A stretch of DNA of 64,000 nucleotides from positions 1 through 64,000 of the forward strand of contig JAJDEN010000057.1 in NCBI GenBank assembly GCA_029259775.1, given 5' to 3'. A program made the translations under genes and the position numbers. Below the pieces are notes generated by a model. That model was given only the letters and a program-made list of their open reading frames with translations, was not told where the DNA came from and searched no databases. The DNA is from Planctomycetota bacterium (GTDB lineage Bacteria > Planctomycetota > PLA2 > JAEUHO01). This document shows positions 1 through 11,833 of the stretch, in pieces (position 1 is the stretch's first letter; every line of letters begins with the position of its first letter).

Positions 1-681
1 GGCCGAGTCGAACTCCTTCTCCAGGGCCTTGAGGCGGGCCTTGCCGCGGGAACGGACGGCCGGGTCAGGACTGAGCGCAAGGCGCACGGCCTGGTTGACC
101 TCGGCCTTGAGGCGTTTGGCGGCGGCTGCCTCTTCGGCGGCAGCAGCCTTCTTCTTGCCGGCCTCGGCGACGTTCTTCCACTCCTGCGGGGTGTACCACG
201 TGTCGCCGTGCTTCTCGAAGCCCTCGGCGCGCTTGGCGGCATCCGGCGTGACCCACGCGCCCTTGTGGCGAACGTGGCCGAGCAGCTTGTGGGCAGCGGG
301 GTTTTCGGGCGCCCACTCGAGGATCTGCTCGCAGAGCGAGCGGGCCTCCTCGTCGCGGCCGATCTTCTTCATCCAGCCGGCCAGGGCCACGCGGTTCTTG
401 ATGTCCTTCGGTTCGAGCTTCGCCAGGAAGCCCTTGATCTGCTCGTCGACCGGCTTGCCCTTGTGGCGGGCCTTGATCTTGGTGGCGGGGATGAACGTCG
501 GGCCGAAACGGCTCACGACGTAGTAGCCCTTGCCGAGCTTGGGATCGGTGTCCGGGATCAGCATCCCCTCCACCATGCGACCGTCCTTGAGTTCCAAGGT
601 GTCGGCCGCCGCAGCGGGCGCGGCGGCCACGAACAGGGCGCTCAGGAGGATGGCGGGCAGGATCAGGCAGGTCAGACGCAT
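1..681 (-). CDS. Secreted protein of unknown function (3' end outside window)
   Basis: The first 227 codons are visible and the reading frame runs off the left edge, so the C-terminus is missing. The protein opens with a clear signal peptide (MRLTCLILPAILLSALF, then an Ala-rich cleavage region near residue 27), so it is exported. The mature part begins with a short beta-like stretch (LELKDGRMVEGML), followed by a helical region with charged residues. A motif of the form WVTPDAAKRAEGF...WYTPQEW lies near residues 144-168; similar WYTP motifs recur in secreted planctomycete proteins that I cannot name. After it comes an Ala/Lys-rich coiled-coil-like segment. It is divergent from the gene at 956, with a 274-nt gap. 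Function unknown. Confidence 0.75.
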   Translation of the reverse strand, partial: MRLTCLILPAILLSALFVAAAPAAAADTLELKDGRMVEGMLIPDTDPKLGKGYYVVSRFGPTFIPATKIKARHKGKPVDEQIKGFLAKLEPKDIKNRVALAGWMKKIGRDEEARSLCEQILEWAPENPAAHKLLGHVRHKGAWVTPDAAKRAEGFEKHGDTWYTPQEWKNVAEAGKKKAAAAEEAAAAKRLKAEVNQAVRLALSPDPAVRSRGKARLKALEKEFDSA

Positions 682-955
682 GGGATTCACTCCGGCTGGG
701 GGGCGTGCGGGCCGCCCCGGCACGGGCTTCCGCCGGGTAGACGACTCCGGGAGAGGGTCGTCCCCAGGCGGAACCCTGGGTGGTTGCCCCTATCTCAACG
801 TCTGGAGGACGGCTTCGCCACCGCGATCATGGGTTCGGGCCGTGAGCCCCGGCCCCATGGGCGATTTTCCGGGCCCCCCGGCGCCCGAGAATCCCCGCGC
901 CCCTCCTCTCCGCGCCCGGAGGCCGTAGAATGCCGCCTTCGCACGGAGACGACGC

Positions 956-3736
956 TTGCGCATTTTCAGCCTCCTCTTGATCGCTGCCGTCCTGGCCATC
1001 GCTCCGTTCCTACCTCACGGTCGCTCCGCGCACGCCAAGGCAACTGATTGGGCAAAGAAGCTCGCCAGCAACGACGCCAACGACGTCTACAACACCGTCC
1101 GTGAGATCGAGCGGCGCCAGGACATCGCCGGTGGCCTGCCGCTCTTGTTGACCGCCGTCAAGACGAAGCATCCTCATATCGCCGTCGCGTGCGGCGAGGC
1201 TCTGGCGCACATGAAGCCGGAGGAGGTGGACGCCAAGCTCCTGAAGGACAGCAAGTTCAAGAAGGCTTTCAAGAAGCTCATTGGGTCGAAGGAAGCCGGC
1301 GAACAGAAGAACATGGCGCGCCTCCTTGGCGTGTGGTCGCATCCCTTCGTGGACCCACACTTGGCCCACCTCGCTTCGGGTAGGCGCTCCCCTGAAGTTC
1401 AGGCCGAAGCACTCTTCATGTGCGGTTCCATCCGAGAGTCCAAGAAGCAGCGGTTCGAGAAGACGCGCGAGGCGATCGGGAAGGCGCTGAAGGGCCGCTC
1501 CGGCGCCATTCAGGCTGCCGCCTGCTCGGCCGCCGGCCGTCGCCAGCTCCGCGTGTTCATGGCGGAGACCATCTCGGTCGTCAAGCGCAGCCGAGACAGG
1601 TACGCAGGACTGTACGGAGTGTGGGCCCTGAAGCAGATGGGCTACGTGGGAGGCGTTACGTCGTTCATCCATGTCGCGACCAAGGGGCCGAAGAGGACCA
1701 CGCTGAACGCCAACCTGAAGGCGATCACTGAGCTCTCGACGCTGCGAGACATCGATGAGCTGCTCGCGTTGACGAAGTCCTCCAACAAGGACCTTCGCGA
1801 TGCAGCAACGCTTGCGCTCGGGCGCATGCCGTGGCGCGTCTGGCATCGCAAGAAGCGTGACTTGAAACGCAAGATCGAGGCCGGCGGCATCACGCCGAGC
1901 GGCGGCGTCCCGGTAGCGCCCAAGAAGAAGGGGCTCCCCGACCCTCAGTTGACCGTTCCAGACAAGGTGATCGACCGATTGATAGATCTGGTCCAACACG
2001 ACGCTGATTGGGAGGTTCGCGACGCAGCGCGCCAGGGTCTGCTGCGATTCGGCAAGCGGGCGCAGGCAAAGGTCCAAACCCAGCTGCCGCATACGGTGGA
2101 TAGTTCAGATTACGACACAGCCCTCACCGCGATGGAGTTGTGCGGGCTCTTCGGTGCCAAGAGCGCATACAAGAGTCTGATCCGCATCGTGCGCAACGAC
2201 AAGGACCTCACGCGTCGCATGTTCGCCGCGCGCGCCCTCGAAGGCGTCGGCCCCGAGAAGGCCGTCCAAGAACTCACGCAGGACCTGAAGCCCCGCAAGC
2301 GCGCCAAGGACACCGAGCTCTATGCGATACGCGCCCTGGGCTACATTCGAACCGACGCGGCCTACGACTGGCTTGTGGCGCAGCTGCTCAGCGAGGATTA
2401 CAGCAAGGAGGTCCTACGAGAGGTCGAGTTCTCGCTTGAGCGACTGACCGGACACCGCTTCGGGCGCAAGCCGGACCGCTGGGCAGCTTGGAAGGCAAAG
2501 ACAACGAAGCCGTATGACCCACGCGTGAAGGAGTTCGATCGACAGGAGAACCGACGCGAGGCCGTCAAGAAGAAGCTGTTCGGACTGACCGAGACTACCG
2601 AGCGAACGGTGGAGAACGGGCTGCGGTGGCTGGAGCTGCAGCAGGGCGAGATGGGCGAGTGGGACGGCAACGAGAAGGGTTTCGGAGGTGTGGTGAACTG
2701 CGAGCCCGCCTACACCGGCCTCCAGTTGCTCGCGTTCGTCGGTGCCGGCTACAACGGCGCCGAGGGCAAGTACCGCGAGACCATCCGGCGTGCGTCGGAG
2801 TTTCTCGCCGCGACGCAGTTCTACGATGGCGGATTCCCTGTGACCGGAGGTGGGGACGACGGGTGGATCTTCGCGTACCTGATTGGCATGGGGGTCTGGG
2901 GCATCACCGAGTCGTACGGGCTCTCCGGAGAGGACCTCCTTGCGGAACCGGCGCAATGGGGCGTCGACTACTTGGTCCGCACACAGACTTCGGGCGCCGG
3001 CTGGAGATACAGTGCGCGCGCGTACCAGAGCGACACGTCATGCACGTCGTGGGTGCTCATGACGACGAAGATGGCGGACCTGATCGGCCTCGACGTTGCG
3101 CAGCGCAGCTGGGATGGCGTGGACAGCTGGCTGGAGCGGTGTTCCTTTGACATGACCGGCGAAGAGGAAGTTCCGAAGGACCTCTCCACGGACTACGACT
3201 ACGAGGTGGGACACCGGCGGTACTTCAAGTCCTTCACGGGGTACTTGACGCTAAGCGGAAGCGAGAAGACCGCACTCCGCGCGGTATCGATGTCCAGCGT
3301 TGGCATGGTGTGCCGTTTCTTCATGGGCTGGAAGCGCAGCCATCCGTACATGATCGGATGTGCGAACTTCCTCATGGACTTCCAGCCCCGCTGGATGGCC
3401 GGTCTCGAGAAGCAGAACGCCCGATGGTACTTCTACTACTGGTACTACGGCACCATGGCCATGCACCAGATGGGTGGCAAGTACTGGCGTAACTGGAACG
3501 ACAAGATTCGCCGGATTCTAACGAAGCACCAGGTCCAGAGCCCCGAGTCACTACGAGGGTCATGGCAGCCCGACTCGGTGCGGTTCGGAGGGGGCCGCCT
3601 CCTCTCAACCCCGCTCGCGATCATGACGCTCGAGACGTACTACCGCTTCTCACCGCTGATGGGCAAGCCGCCCGCGGAAGAAGAAGACGAAGCCGACCCC
3701 AAGGAGGCGGACGCCAAGAAGCTGCCCAAGAAGTAG
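956..3736 (+). CDS. Secreted HEAT-repeat protein with C-terminal alpha/alpha-toroid (prenyltransferase/squalene-cyclase-like) domain
   Basis: The gene encodes 926 residues starting at TTG (956). That start is chosen because GGAG lies 7 nt upstream and the first 27 residues form a textbook signal peptide ending SAHA. Residues about 30-510 are repeated helical pairs of HEAT type. Residues about 550-900 hold repeats of the kind seen in prenyltransferase and squalene-cyclase toroids (GLRWLELQQ, GLQLLAFVGAGYNG, ASEFLAATQFYDGGF). No DxDD acid of terpene cyclases is evident, so this is more likely a binding or scaffold toroid than an enzyme. The C-terminus is an acidic/Lys tail. It probably acts in the periplasm or on the surface. 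It stands alone on its strand, convergent with the PilZ gene 8 nt downstream. Confidence 0.8.
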   Translation: MRIFSLLLIAAVLAIAPFLPHGRSAHAKATDWAKKLASNDANDVYNTVREIERRQDIAGGLPLLLTAVKTKHPHIAVACGEALAHMKPEEVDAKLLKDSKFKKAFKKLIGSKEAGEQKNMARLLGVWSHPFVDPHLAHLASGRRSPEVQAEALFMCGSIRESKKQRFEKTREAIGKALKGRSGAIQAAACSAAGRRQLRVFMAETISVVKRSRDRYAGLYGVWALKQMGYVGGVTSFIHVATKGPKRTTLNANLKAITELSTLRDIDELLALTKSSNKDLRDAATLALGRMPWRVWHRKKRDLKRKIEAGGITPSGGVPVAPKKKGLPDPQLTVPDKVIDRLIDLVQHDADWEVRDAARQGLLRFGKRAQAKVQTQLPHTVDSSDYDTALTAMELCGLFGAKSAYKSLIRIVRNDKDLTRRMFAARALEGVGPEKAVQELTQDLKPRKRAKDTELYAIRALGYIRTDAAYDWLVAQLLSEDYSKEVLREVEFSLERLTGHRFGRKPDRWAAWKAKTTKPYDPRVKEFDRQENRREAVKKKLFGLTETTERTVENGLRWLELQQGEMGEWDGNEKGFGGVVNCEPAYTGLQLLAFVGAGYNGAEGKYRETIRRASEFLAATQFYDGGFPVTGGGDDGWIFAYLIGMGVWGITESYGLSGEDLLAEPAQWGVDYLVRTQTSGAGWRYSARAYQSDTSCTSWVLMTTKMADLIGLDVAQRSWDGVDSWLERCSFDMTGEEEVPKDLSTDYDYEVGHRRYFKSFTGYLTLSGSEKTALRAVSMSSVGMVCRFFMGWKRSHPYMIGCANFLMDFQPRWMAGLEKQNARWYFYYWYYGTMAMHQMGGKYWRNWNDKIRRILTKHQVQSPESLRGSWQPDSVRFGGGRLLSTPLAIMTLETYYRFSPLMGKPPAEEEDEADPKEADAKKLPKK

Positions 3737-3744
3737 GCGTCGCG

Positions 3745-4533
3745 CTACGCGCGCTTGAAGTGCTTGCGCACCGAGCGCGGGACGGGCTCGTCGGATGTGA
3801 GCAGGACATCGACCCCCGGGGCCGGCGTGTCGCTGTAGCGCGTGGTGACGAGGCGGACCGGTGTGGTGAACAACGCCTTCGCCCCGCGCATGACGCGCAA
3901 CTCCACCGGGCCGTCACCGAGGTGCAGCTGCACTTCCTCGCGGCTCGAGCCACGCAGGCGCACCAGGAGGGTCGAGCGGCCCAGCGCCGTAACCGGACCG
4001 ACGAAGAGCGGACCGGCGACGCCGGCTGTCTCGTCGAGCAGGAACGCCGCGGTCGGCCGCGCCGGATCGGCGGACCAGCGCAGCTCATGCTGCAGCGTCG
4101 CCTCGCCCCAAGCGGGCATGTCGCCATGCTCGTCGAGCAGGCCCAGGCTGCGCTGCTGCCCCTCGCTCAGCGGCTGGACGAAGCTGCAGCCGAGCGCGAG
4201 CTCGCCATCGTCGTCCGCCGTGACGAGCAGCCGAACGACCTGCGCCTCGACGGCGACGTCGCAGTCCGTGAACTGGAGATCGAAGCTGTCCCGGAAGTGA
4301 CGCTCGAGCAGCGCGAACTGCTCGGCCGGGCCCATCGGTTGTCCGGCGTCCGAGATGTCATGGATCGGGACGCGCACGAGGGCGCCGTCCATCGAGAGGT
4401 CGTGGACGGTCCCGTCGAACTCCGCGTGCACACCCCGCACCCGGGCGGGGAGCAGGACGGGCCTCCGCTCGACACGACGCTTGCCAGAGACAAGCGCATC
4501 GAGGGCGGCGGCGGGTTCAGGTTGCACGGACAT
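3745..4533 (-). CDS. PilZ-domain protein (cyclic-di-GMP receptor)
   Basis: The gene encodes 262 residues; the ATG at 4533 begins MSVQPEP just before the domain. Both PilZ signatures are present: an Arg-rich RRxxRR at residues 19-24 and DLSMDG (D/NxSxxG form) at 45-50. The domain ends with LGCSFVQPLSEGQ, typical of the last PilZ strand. These residues bind cyclic-di-GMP in the family. Residues 150-262 form a second all-beta-looking segment with no name I can give. No transmembrane segment is seen, so it is probably cytoplasmic. It lies 79 nt downstream of a receiver/HD-GYP phosphodiesterase on the same strand, so sensor and degrader may be co-expressed. Likely role: cyclic-di-GMP effector for envelope, motility or polysaccharide output. 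Confidence 0.8.
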   Translation of the reverse strand: MSVQPEPAAALDALVSGKRRVERRPVLLPARVRGVHAEFDGTVHDLSMDGALVRVPIHDISDAGQPMGPAEQFALLERHFRDSFDLQFTDCDVAVEAQVVRLLVTADDDGELALGCSFVQPLSEGQQRSLGLLDEHGDMPAWGEATLQHELRWSADPARPTAAFLLDETAGVAGPLFVGPVTALGRSTLLVRLRGSSREEVQLHLGDGPVELRVMRGAKALFTTPVRLVTTRYSDTPAPGVDVLLTSDEPVPRSVRKHFKRA

Positions 4534-4612
4534 GAGATCCCTATCGGCCTGGCCCCGCTTCAACTCGCTGCAGAAACGCGTACAAGGGCCAACGCCGGGC
4601 TTACGCGAGAGA

Positions 4613-5728
4613 TCAGGCCGTCTTCTGGATCCGCTCGCGACGGGAGCCCCGGTCCTCGACCTGGCCCAGGCCCATCGCATCGAGCTCCGCGCGGAAGCGC
4701 GTGTCGAAGTCGGCGCTCATCTTCTCGATGGTCGGCAGGACGCGCTCGAAGGCCTCGACCACGCCGGGGTCGAACTGGGTGCCGGCGCACCGGCGCAGTT
4801 CGGCGATCGCTACGGATACGGGCTGCGCCTTCTTGTAGCAGCGCTCGGAGGTGATCGCGTCGAAGGCGTCCACGACCGAGAAGATGCGTGCCGAGAGGGG
4901 GATGTCCTCTCCGGCGAGGCGGCTCGGGTACCCGGCGCCGTCGTAGCGCTCGTGGTGGCAGAAGATGACGTCCGCTGCGCCGGCGAGGAACGGGATGCGC
5001 CGCACGAAGTCGGCGCCAAGCTGCGGGTGCGTCCGCATGACCACCCACTCCTCGTCCGTCAGCGAGCCCGGCTTGGTGAGGATGTTGTCGGGAATGGCGT
5101 ACTTGCCGATGTCGTGCAGCATCGCGCCCAGCTCGAGGTCGCGCATGCGCTTGTCGGGTACGCCGATCTCGCGGGCCAGCAAGCAGCAGAGCTCACGGAC
5201 GCGGAAGAGATGCCGCATCGTCGAGGCGTCCTTGCCCTCGATCATGGCGGCAAAGCCGATCACGGTCCCGTCGTACGTTGCCTGGATCTCGCGCGTCTTC
5301 TCGCGCAGCTCCGCTTCGAGCTGCGCGCGATAGTCGTGGCGCAGCTTGTAGATCTGGCGCAGCTCGAGCGCGCGCTCGACGGCATTGTGGATCTCGGCGA
5401 GGTCGAAGGGGTTCTTCTGCAGGAAGTTGCAGGCACCGAGGCGGATGGCCTCCATGGCGTACTTCCACTCGTCGTAGGCCGTCAGGATCATGAACGGCGT
5501 AGCCGACTCGACGTACGGCTGTACGCGCCGGAGGAAGGCCAGGCCGTCCATCTTCGGCATCTCGATGTCACTGATGATGACGTCGTAGCCCTCGGCGTCG
5601 TCGCGGACCTTCGCCACGCCGACCTCGCCATTCTCGGCGTGGTCGCATGTGTGGCCCTGCGCTTCGAGATAGCGCGAGAGGACATCCCGCAGGGAGTCCT
5701 CGTCTTCGACCAGCAGGATCCGCCCCAT
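4613..5728 (-). CDS. Two-component response regulator with HD-GYP phosphodiesterase output
   Basis: The gene encodes 371 residues. The start at 5728 (MGRILLVEDED) is preferred over the ATG at 5758 because the receiver domain begins at once and GGAG lies 9 nt upstream. Residues 1-120 are a CheY-like receiver with the phospho-acceptor Asp at 54 (IISDIEMPKMDG) and the conserved Lys near 105. A helical linker follows at about 120-150. Residues about 155-340 form an HD-GYP domain with HDIGK at 205-209 and HHERYDGAGYP at 258-268, which are the metal-binding and GYP motifs of cyclic-di-GMP phosphodiesterases. The expected activity is hydrolysis of cyclic-di-GMP under phosphorelay control. No histidine kinase is adjacent. 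A PilZ receptor is encoded immediately downstream. Confidence 0.9.
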   Translation of the reverse strand: MGRILLVEDEDSLRDVLSRYLEAQGHTCDHAENGEVGVAKVRDDAEGYDVIISDIEMPKMDGLAFLRRVQPYVESATPFMILTAYDEWKYAMEAIRLGACNFLQKNPFDLAEIHNAVERALELRQIYKLRHDYRAQLEAELREKTREIQATYDGTVIGFAAMIEGKDASTMRHLFRVRELCCLLAREIGVPDKRMRDLELGAMLHDIGKYAIPDNILTKPGSLTDEEWVVMRTHPQLGADFVRRIPFLAGAADVIFCHHERYDGAGYPSRLAGEDIPLSARIFSVVDAFDAITSERCYKKAQPVSVAIAELRRCAGTQFDPGVVEAFERVLPTIEKMSADFDTRFRAELDAMGLGQVEDRGSRRERIQKTA

Positions 5729-6000
5729 CACCTTCTGCTCCGATCCGTTGGTGCGCATCGCACCGGGAATTCGATCTCTTCTCTGTCGGCCGCTCGAGGT
5801 CCCCGACTGAACGTCCGAGAAGGATTCTTCCAGCCGCGTCCCAGAGCCTCAACGTGCCGGGGCCTGCCAAGCGCAGCCGCAACGCGACCGAATCGCCCTG
5901 GAGGGCTGCGGACGTCCATTTGCTGCGCGTGCGAGACGGAGGGGAATCGCGGCAGCGCCCTCACAAAGTCCAAGCATACGGAGGCGGACCGAGCCTGCGC

Positions 6001-7527
6001 TCAGGCCTCGAGCGCTGGCGCCACCTGAGGCTCCGCGGCGGCGCGCAGGGCGGCGCGTCGGATCCAGAGCGCGCGGAGGGTCGCGCCCCCCATCCCGAAG
6101 AGGCCGAGGCTGAAGATCGCCGTGCCGACCGAGCCGATGATCATGAACGGTGCCTGCACGACGGCCATGTAGATGTAGCCGCAGCCGAAACCGATCTCGA
6201 CCACCGCCTGCCAGAAGTCACGGCCGCCGGTGTAGGTGCGCTCGCGCGTCTTCACGAGCTGGCGATCGCCCCCGAGCACACCCAGCTTGGGCGTACGTAC
6301 GAACTCGGTGCGCAGCCCCGTCAGTGCTTCGAGCACGCCGCGAGCGTTGTTGACGGCGAGGCCGACCCCGATCAATGGGAAGAACGGCAGGTAGCGCAAG
6401 CGCCGCAGCCAGTCCTCGTGAAGCTCGCGCGTCGCGAGGATGTAGAAGCCGAACTGCGTCGTGAAGACGAGCAGGAATATCGCGGAGTCCACCAGGGTCG
6501 CAAACGACCCCGCGCTGCCCATCCCCAGCCGCACGAGCAGCACCGGCATGCCGATGATGGTCATGAAAAGGCTGGCGGGGAATGCCAGGTTGGCGCCCAG
6601 ATGCGCCGTGGCCTCGAGCTTCTGCTTCAGGCTGAAGTCGCTTCTCCAGATCCTCGGCATGAGCTTGAGGAAGCACTCCGTGAGCCCCTTGGCCCAGCGG
6701 TGCTGCTGGCTCTTGAGCGCCGTGATCTGGACGGGCAGCTCGGACGGGCTGTCCACGTGGCGCAGGTAGATGCCGCGGTAGCCCGCGAGCCCCGTGCGGT
6801 AGCTGAGGTCGGTGTCCTCGCAGATCGTGTCGTCGTGCCAACCGCCCGCCGCCTCGATCGCCTGCCGGCGCCAGATGCCGCCCGTACCGTTGAAGTTGAA
6901 GACGTACCCGCCGCGAGAGCGCGTCACCTGCTCCATCGTGAAGTGGCCGTCCATGAGCATGCCCATGCCCTGGGTGAGCCAGCCGTAGTCGCCGTTGAGG
7001 TAGGACCAACGCGTCTGCACGTAGCCGATCTTCTCCTCGGTGAAGAAGTCGACGGTCTGACGAAGGAAGTCCGGCTTCGGCACGAAGTCCGCGTCGAACA
7101 CGGCGAGGAGATCGCCGCGCGCGACGGCCATGCCTGCGCGCAACGCCCCCGCCTTGTAGCCGCTGCGGTCCGTCCGGTGGATGTGCTTCACGTCGAAGCC
7201 GCGTTCTTGGAGCTCGGCGACCTTGTGCGCCGACACGTCCACCGTGTCGTCCGTGCTGTCGTCCAGCAGCTGGATCTCAAGCTTGTCCCGCGGCCAGTCG
7301 AACTGGCAGACGGCCTCCAGCAAGCGAGCCACGACGAACTTCTCGTTGTAGATCGGAAGCTGGATGGTGACGACCGGCTCCTCCGGGAAGCGCGCGCCGG
7401 GCTCCTCGTCCTCCTTGGGGTGCATGAAGTAGCGCAGGATCAGGAACCCGCGATACAGCATGACAGCCGCGACGATGCCCAGGAGCACGTAGTAGATCGT
7501 CAGGAGTAGGTGCTGCGCGAACGGCAT
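6001..7527 (-). CDS. Processive family-2 glycosyltransferase (cellulose-synthase/glucomannan-synthase-like), membrane protein
   Basis: The gene encodes 508 residues with the start placed at MPFAQHLLL (7527), directly before the first transmembrane helix; longer readings add a TP-rich stretch that looks non-coding. Catalytic motifs of processive GT2 enzymes are all present: DD at 89-90, FDADF with the DxD at 145-147, CEDTD with the catalytic Asp region at 237-240, and QQHRW at 274-278. One N-terminal membrane helix and about four C-terminal ones embed it in the inner membrane. It should polymerise and export a polysaccharide from nucleotide-sugars; the sugar cannot be told. It is encoded next to cyclic-di-GMP genes, which commonly control such synthases. 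No BcsB, BcsC or cellulase gene is adjacent. Confidence 0.87.
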   Translation of the reverse strand: MPFAQHLLLTIYYVLLGIVAAVMLYRGFLILRYFMHPKEDEEPGARFPEEPVVTIQLPIYNEKFVVARLLEAVCQFDWPRDKLEIQLLDDSTDDTVDVSAHKVAELQERGFDVKHIHRTDRSGYKAGALRAGMAVARGDLLAVFDADFVPKPDFLRQTVDFFTEEKIGYVQTRWSYLNGDYGWLTQGMGMLMDGHFTMEQVTRSRGGYVFNFNGTGGIWRRQAIEAAGGWHDDTICEDTDLSYRTGLAGYRGIYLRHVDSPSELPVQITALKSQQHRWAKGLTECFLKLMPRIWRSDFSLKQKLEATAHLGANLAFPASLFMTIIGMPVLLVRLGMGSAGSFATLVDSAIFLLVFTTQFGFYILATRELHEDWLRRLRYLPFFPLIGVGLAVNNARGVLEALTGLRTEFVRTPKLGVLGGDRQLVKTRERTYTGGRDFWQAVVEIGFGCGYIYMAVVQAPFMIIGSVGTAIFSLGLFGMGGATLRALWIRRAALRAAAEPQVAPALEA

Positions 7528-7555
7528 CGGAAGTCCAACAGAAGCGCCTGATGGT

Positions 7556-9761
<2,206 letters not shown>

Positions 9762-9961
9762 GACGATCGTCCCGCGCTGCCGCGCGGACAGGACGTCGCC
9801 GCGCCTTCGCTTCCTCTCGAAGCCCAGGAACTCGGAACCGCAAGCCCTCGTCTGCGTCGAAACGATGACGTCACCACTCGACCTTCGTTTGAAGGTACGG
9901 TGACAGGCATGCGTTCTACGGCCTGTACGGTCTAGGCCGCTGGATCCCTTGGAGGGGGCCT

Positions 9962-11833
9962 ATGTCCATCAAACGTCTTGCTACCGGTTTCTCGCTCCCT
10001 GCCCATCTGGTGCTCGCGGCGCTCGTCGCCCTGCCCTTGATCGTCCTCGGAGGCCTCGGCGGCACGCGCCGCGCCGAAGCAGGCTCCCCGCCGCTCAACT
10101 GGACCTACCGCGACCGGACACACAAGTTCTCGATGAAGATGTTCCGGGACTACAAGGCCGTCCCGCTCAAGACCGACGAGAAGACCGTCGTAGCCAAGTT
10201 CCGCGATCCCAAGTCCAAGGGCAGCGCGCGAGACAGCTTCAACGTGGAGATCGAAGTCGTCCGCGTGTCGCTCGACCCCGAGAAGGACAAGCCGGTCACC
10301 ACGGGCGAGGGCGGCAAGCTCACCGTGGAGAAACTGCGCGAGATCATGAGCCGCGGCAGCGCCCCGAAGGACATCTGGGAACCGACGGTGGGCCGACTGT
10401 GGCTGGACGACGGCGCCAAGAAGGTGCTCGAGAAGGCGAAGAAGAAGTTCAAGTCGATCAAGTCGAAGGACAAGGAGAAGATCCCTGGCAAGCTCTGGCA
10501 GTTCCTGCTGCCCGTGCAGGGCTCTTGGGACAACGAGAAGCTCCACGTCACGATGGCCGAGTTCATCAAGGATGACATGGCCTACGGCATCTTCATGAAC
10601 TGCGGCGAGAAGATGGAGAAGCACTACGCCAGGGACTTCAAGAAGATCGCCACGTCCTTCAAGTGGGCCGACACGAAGGCCAAGGACGTCGAAAGCCTCA
10701 CCGTGCTCGATGGCGTGAACATCACCGCGCGCAAGCGGCAGGAGATCGAGCGCAGCATGGTGAAGGGCTGGGACGTCCTGGTCAGCCCGCAGAAGAACTA
10801 CGTCATTCTCTACAACACCAAGAACAACAAGAACCACCTGCTGGCGAAGATCATCGCGCGCCGCATCGAGATGATTCGCGAGCAGATCTACGAGGTCCAG
10901 TTCCCGTCGGCCAAGCCCATCACGACCGTGTGCCTCGTCCGCGTGTGCGCCGATCGCAAGGAGTACTTCGCCTACGGAGGCCCGGGCGGCTCCGCCGGCT
11001 ATTGGTCCTCCGGCGACGAGGAGCTGGTCTTCTACGACGCCAGTGCCAGCAAGAAGCCCGACGACGACACGCTCTCGGTGCTCTACCACGAGGCGTTCCA
11101 CCAGTACATCTACTACAGCGTCGGCAACGTCGCACCGCACTCGTGGTTCAACGAGGGCCACGGTGACTACTACGCCGGCGCGAAGCTCTCAGGCAAGAAG
11201 TTCATCATCAAGCCGTTCCGGTGGCGCGTCGGCACCATCAAGGGCGCCATCGTCCAGGGCGAGCGCACCTGCACCGAGGTCGAGGACGACAAGGGCAACA
11301 CACGCAAGCAGTGGTCCAACTCGGGCTACACACCGCTGAAGGAACTCGTGCGCTTCACGCAGGGCCAGTACTACTCCTACCCCAGCGTCTGCTACGCGCA
11401 GGGCTGGAGCCTGATCTACTTCTTGCGCGAGATCGTCCCGAAGAACAAGAAGTACAAGGCGAAGTGGGGCCACATCCTCAAGACGTACTTCGACGTCCTT
11501 CAGCGCGAAGTCAACAAGGACGGCAAGCTTGTCCGCGGTGGCGAGAAGAAGGACGGCGACGAGAAGAAAGACGGCGGGGACGAGAAGAAGGACGGCGACG
11601 ACGAGAAGAAGGACGGCGACACGCCGAAGCCGGACGGCCCCACGCCCCCCAAGGACGGAGACGGCGAGGGGGACGAGCCCGACGCCGACGAAATCCTGGA
11701 CGTGGCCCGCATCTTCTTCCGCGGCGCCGGTGGCCCCGAAGCCCTGAAGAAGGCCGTGGACGAGGCCTTCAAGGGCGTCGACTGGGACGAGCTCCAGAAG
11801 GCCTGGCTCAGTGGCACCAAGCGCGGCAGGTAG
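9962..11833 (+). CDS. Secreted gluzincin-like (DUF1570/peptidase-MA type) metalloprotease
   Basis: The gene encodes 623 residues. GGAGGGGG lies just upstream of the ATG at 9962, and an N-terminal hydrophobic segment ending about residue 40 (RRAEAGS) is a signal peptide. Residues about 275-440 carry a zinc-peptidase core: HEAFH at 376-380, with a downstream acidic ligand candidate at Glu398 in SWFNEGHGDYYAG. The HExxH plus NEG pattern is that of gluzincin peptidases of the DUF1570 group common in Planctomycetota. The C-terminal third contains an acidic/basic tandem repeat (EKKDGD units, about residues 520-560), then an acidic tail and a short helical end. It should act outside the cytoplasm; the substrate is unknown. 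A 6-bp inverted repeat with a GTTT loop (9881-9896) lies in its upstream gap. Confidence 0.72.
   Translation: MSIKRLATGFSLPAHLVLAALVALPLIVLGGLGGTRRAEAGSPPLNWTYRDRTHKFSMKMFRDYKAVPLKTDEKTVVAKFRDPKSKGSARDSFNVEIEVVRVSLDPEKDKPVTTGEGGKLTVEKLREIMSRGSAPKDIWEPTVGRLWLDDGAKKVLEKAKKKFKSIKSKDKEKIPGKLWQFLLPVQGSWDNEKLHVTMAEFIKDDMAYGIFMNCGEKMEKHYARDFKKIATSFKWADTKAKDVESLTVLDGVNITARKRQEIERSMVKGWDVLVSPQKNYVILYNTKNNKNHLLAKIIARRIEMIREQIYEVQFPSAKPITTVCLVRVCADRKEYFAYGGPGGSAGYWSSGDEELVFYDASASKKPDDDTLSVLYHEAFHQYIYYSVGNVAPHSWFNEGHGDYYAGAKLSGKKFIIKPFRWRVGTIKGAIVQGERTCTEVEDDKGNTRKQWSNSGYTPLKELVRFTQGQYYSYPSVCYAQGWSLIYFLREIVPKNKKYKAKWGHILKTYFDVLQREVNKDGKLVRGGEKKDGDEKKDGGDEKKDGDDEKKDGDTPKPDGPTPPKDGDGEGDEPDADEILDVARIFFRGAGGPEALKKAVDEAFKGVDWDELQKAWLSGTKRGR

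Noticed and set aside
5729..6000. Open - strand frame between the HD-GYP and glycosyltransferase genes
   Set aside because: Codon use is unlike neighbouring genes, there is no ribosome site and no recognisable motif.
9932..11161. A 409-codon antisense frame over the metalloprotease gene
   Set aside because: Composition is that of a shadow frame, and the sense strand has a signal peptide, ribosome site and HExxH motif.
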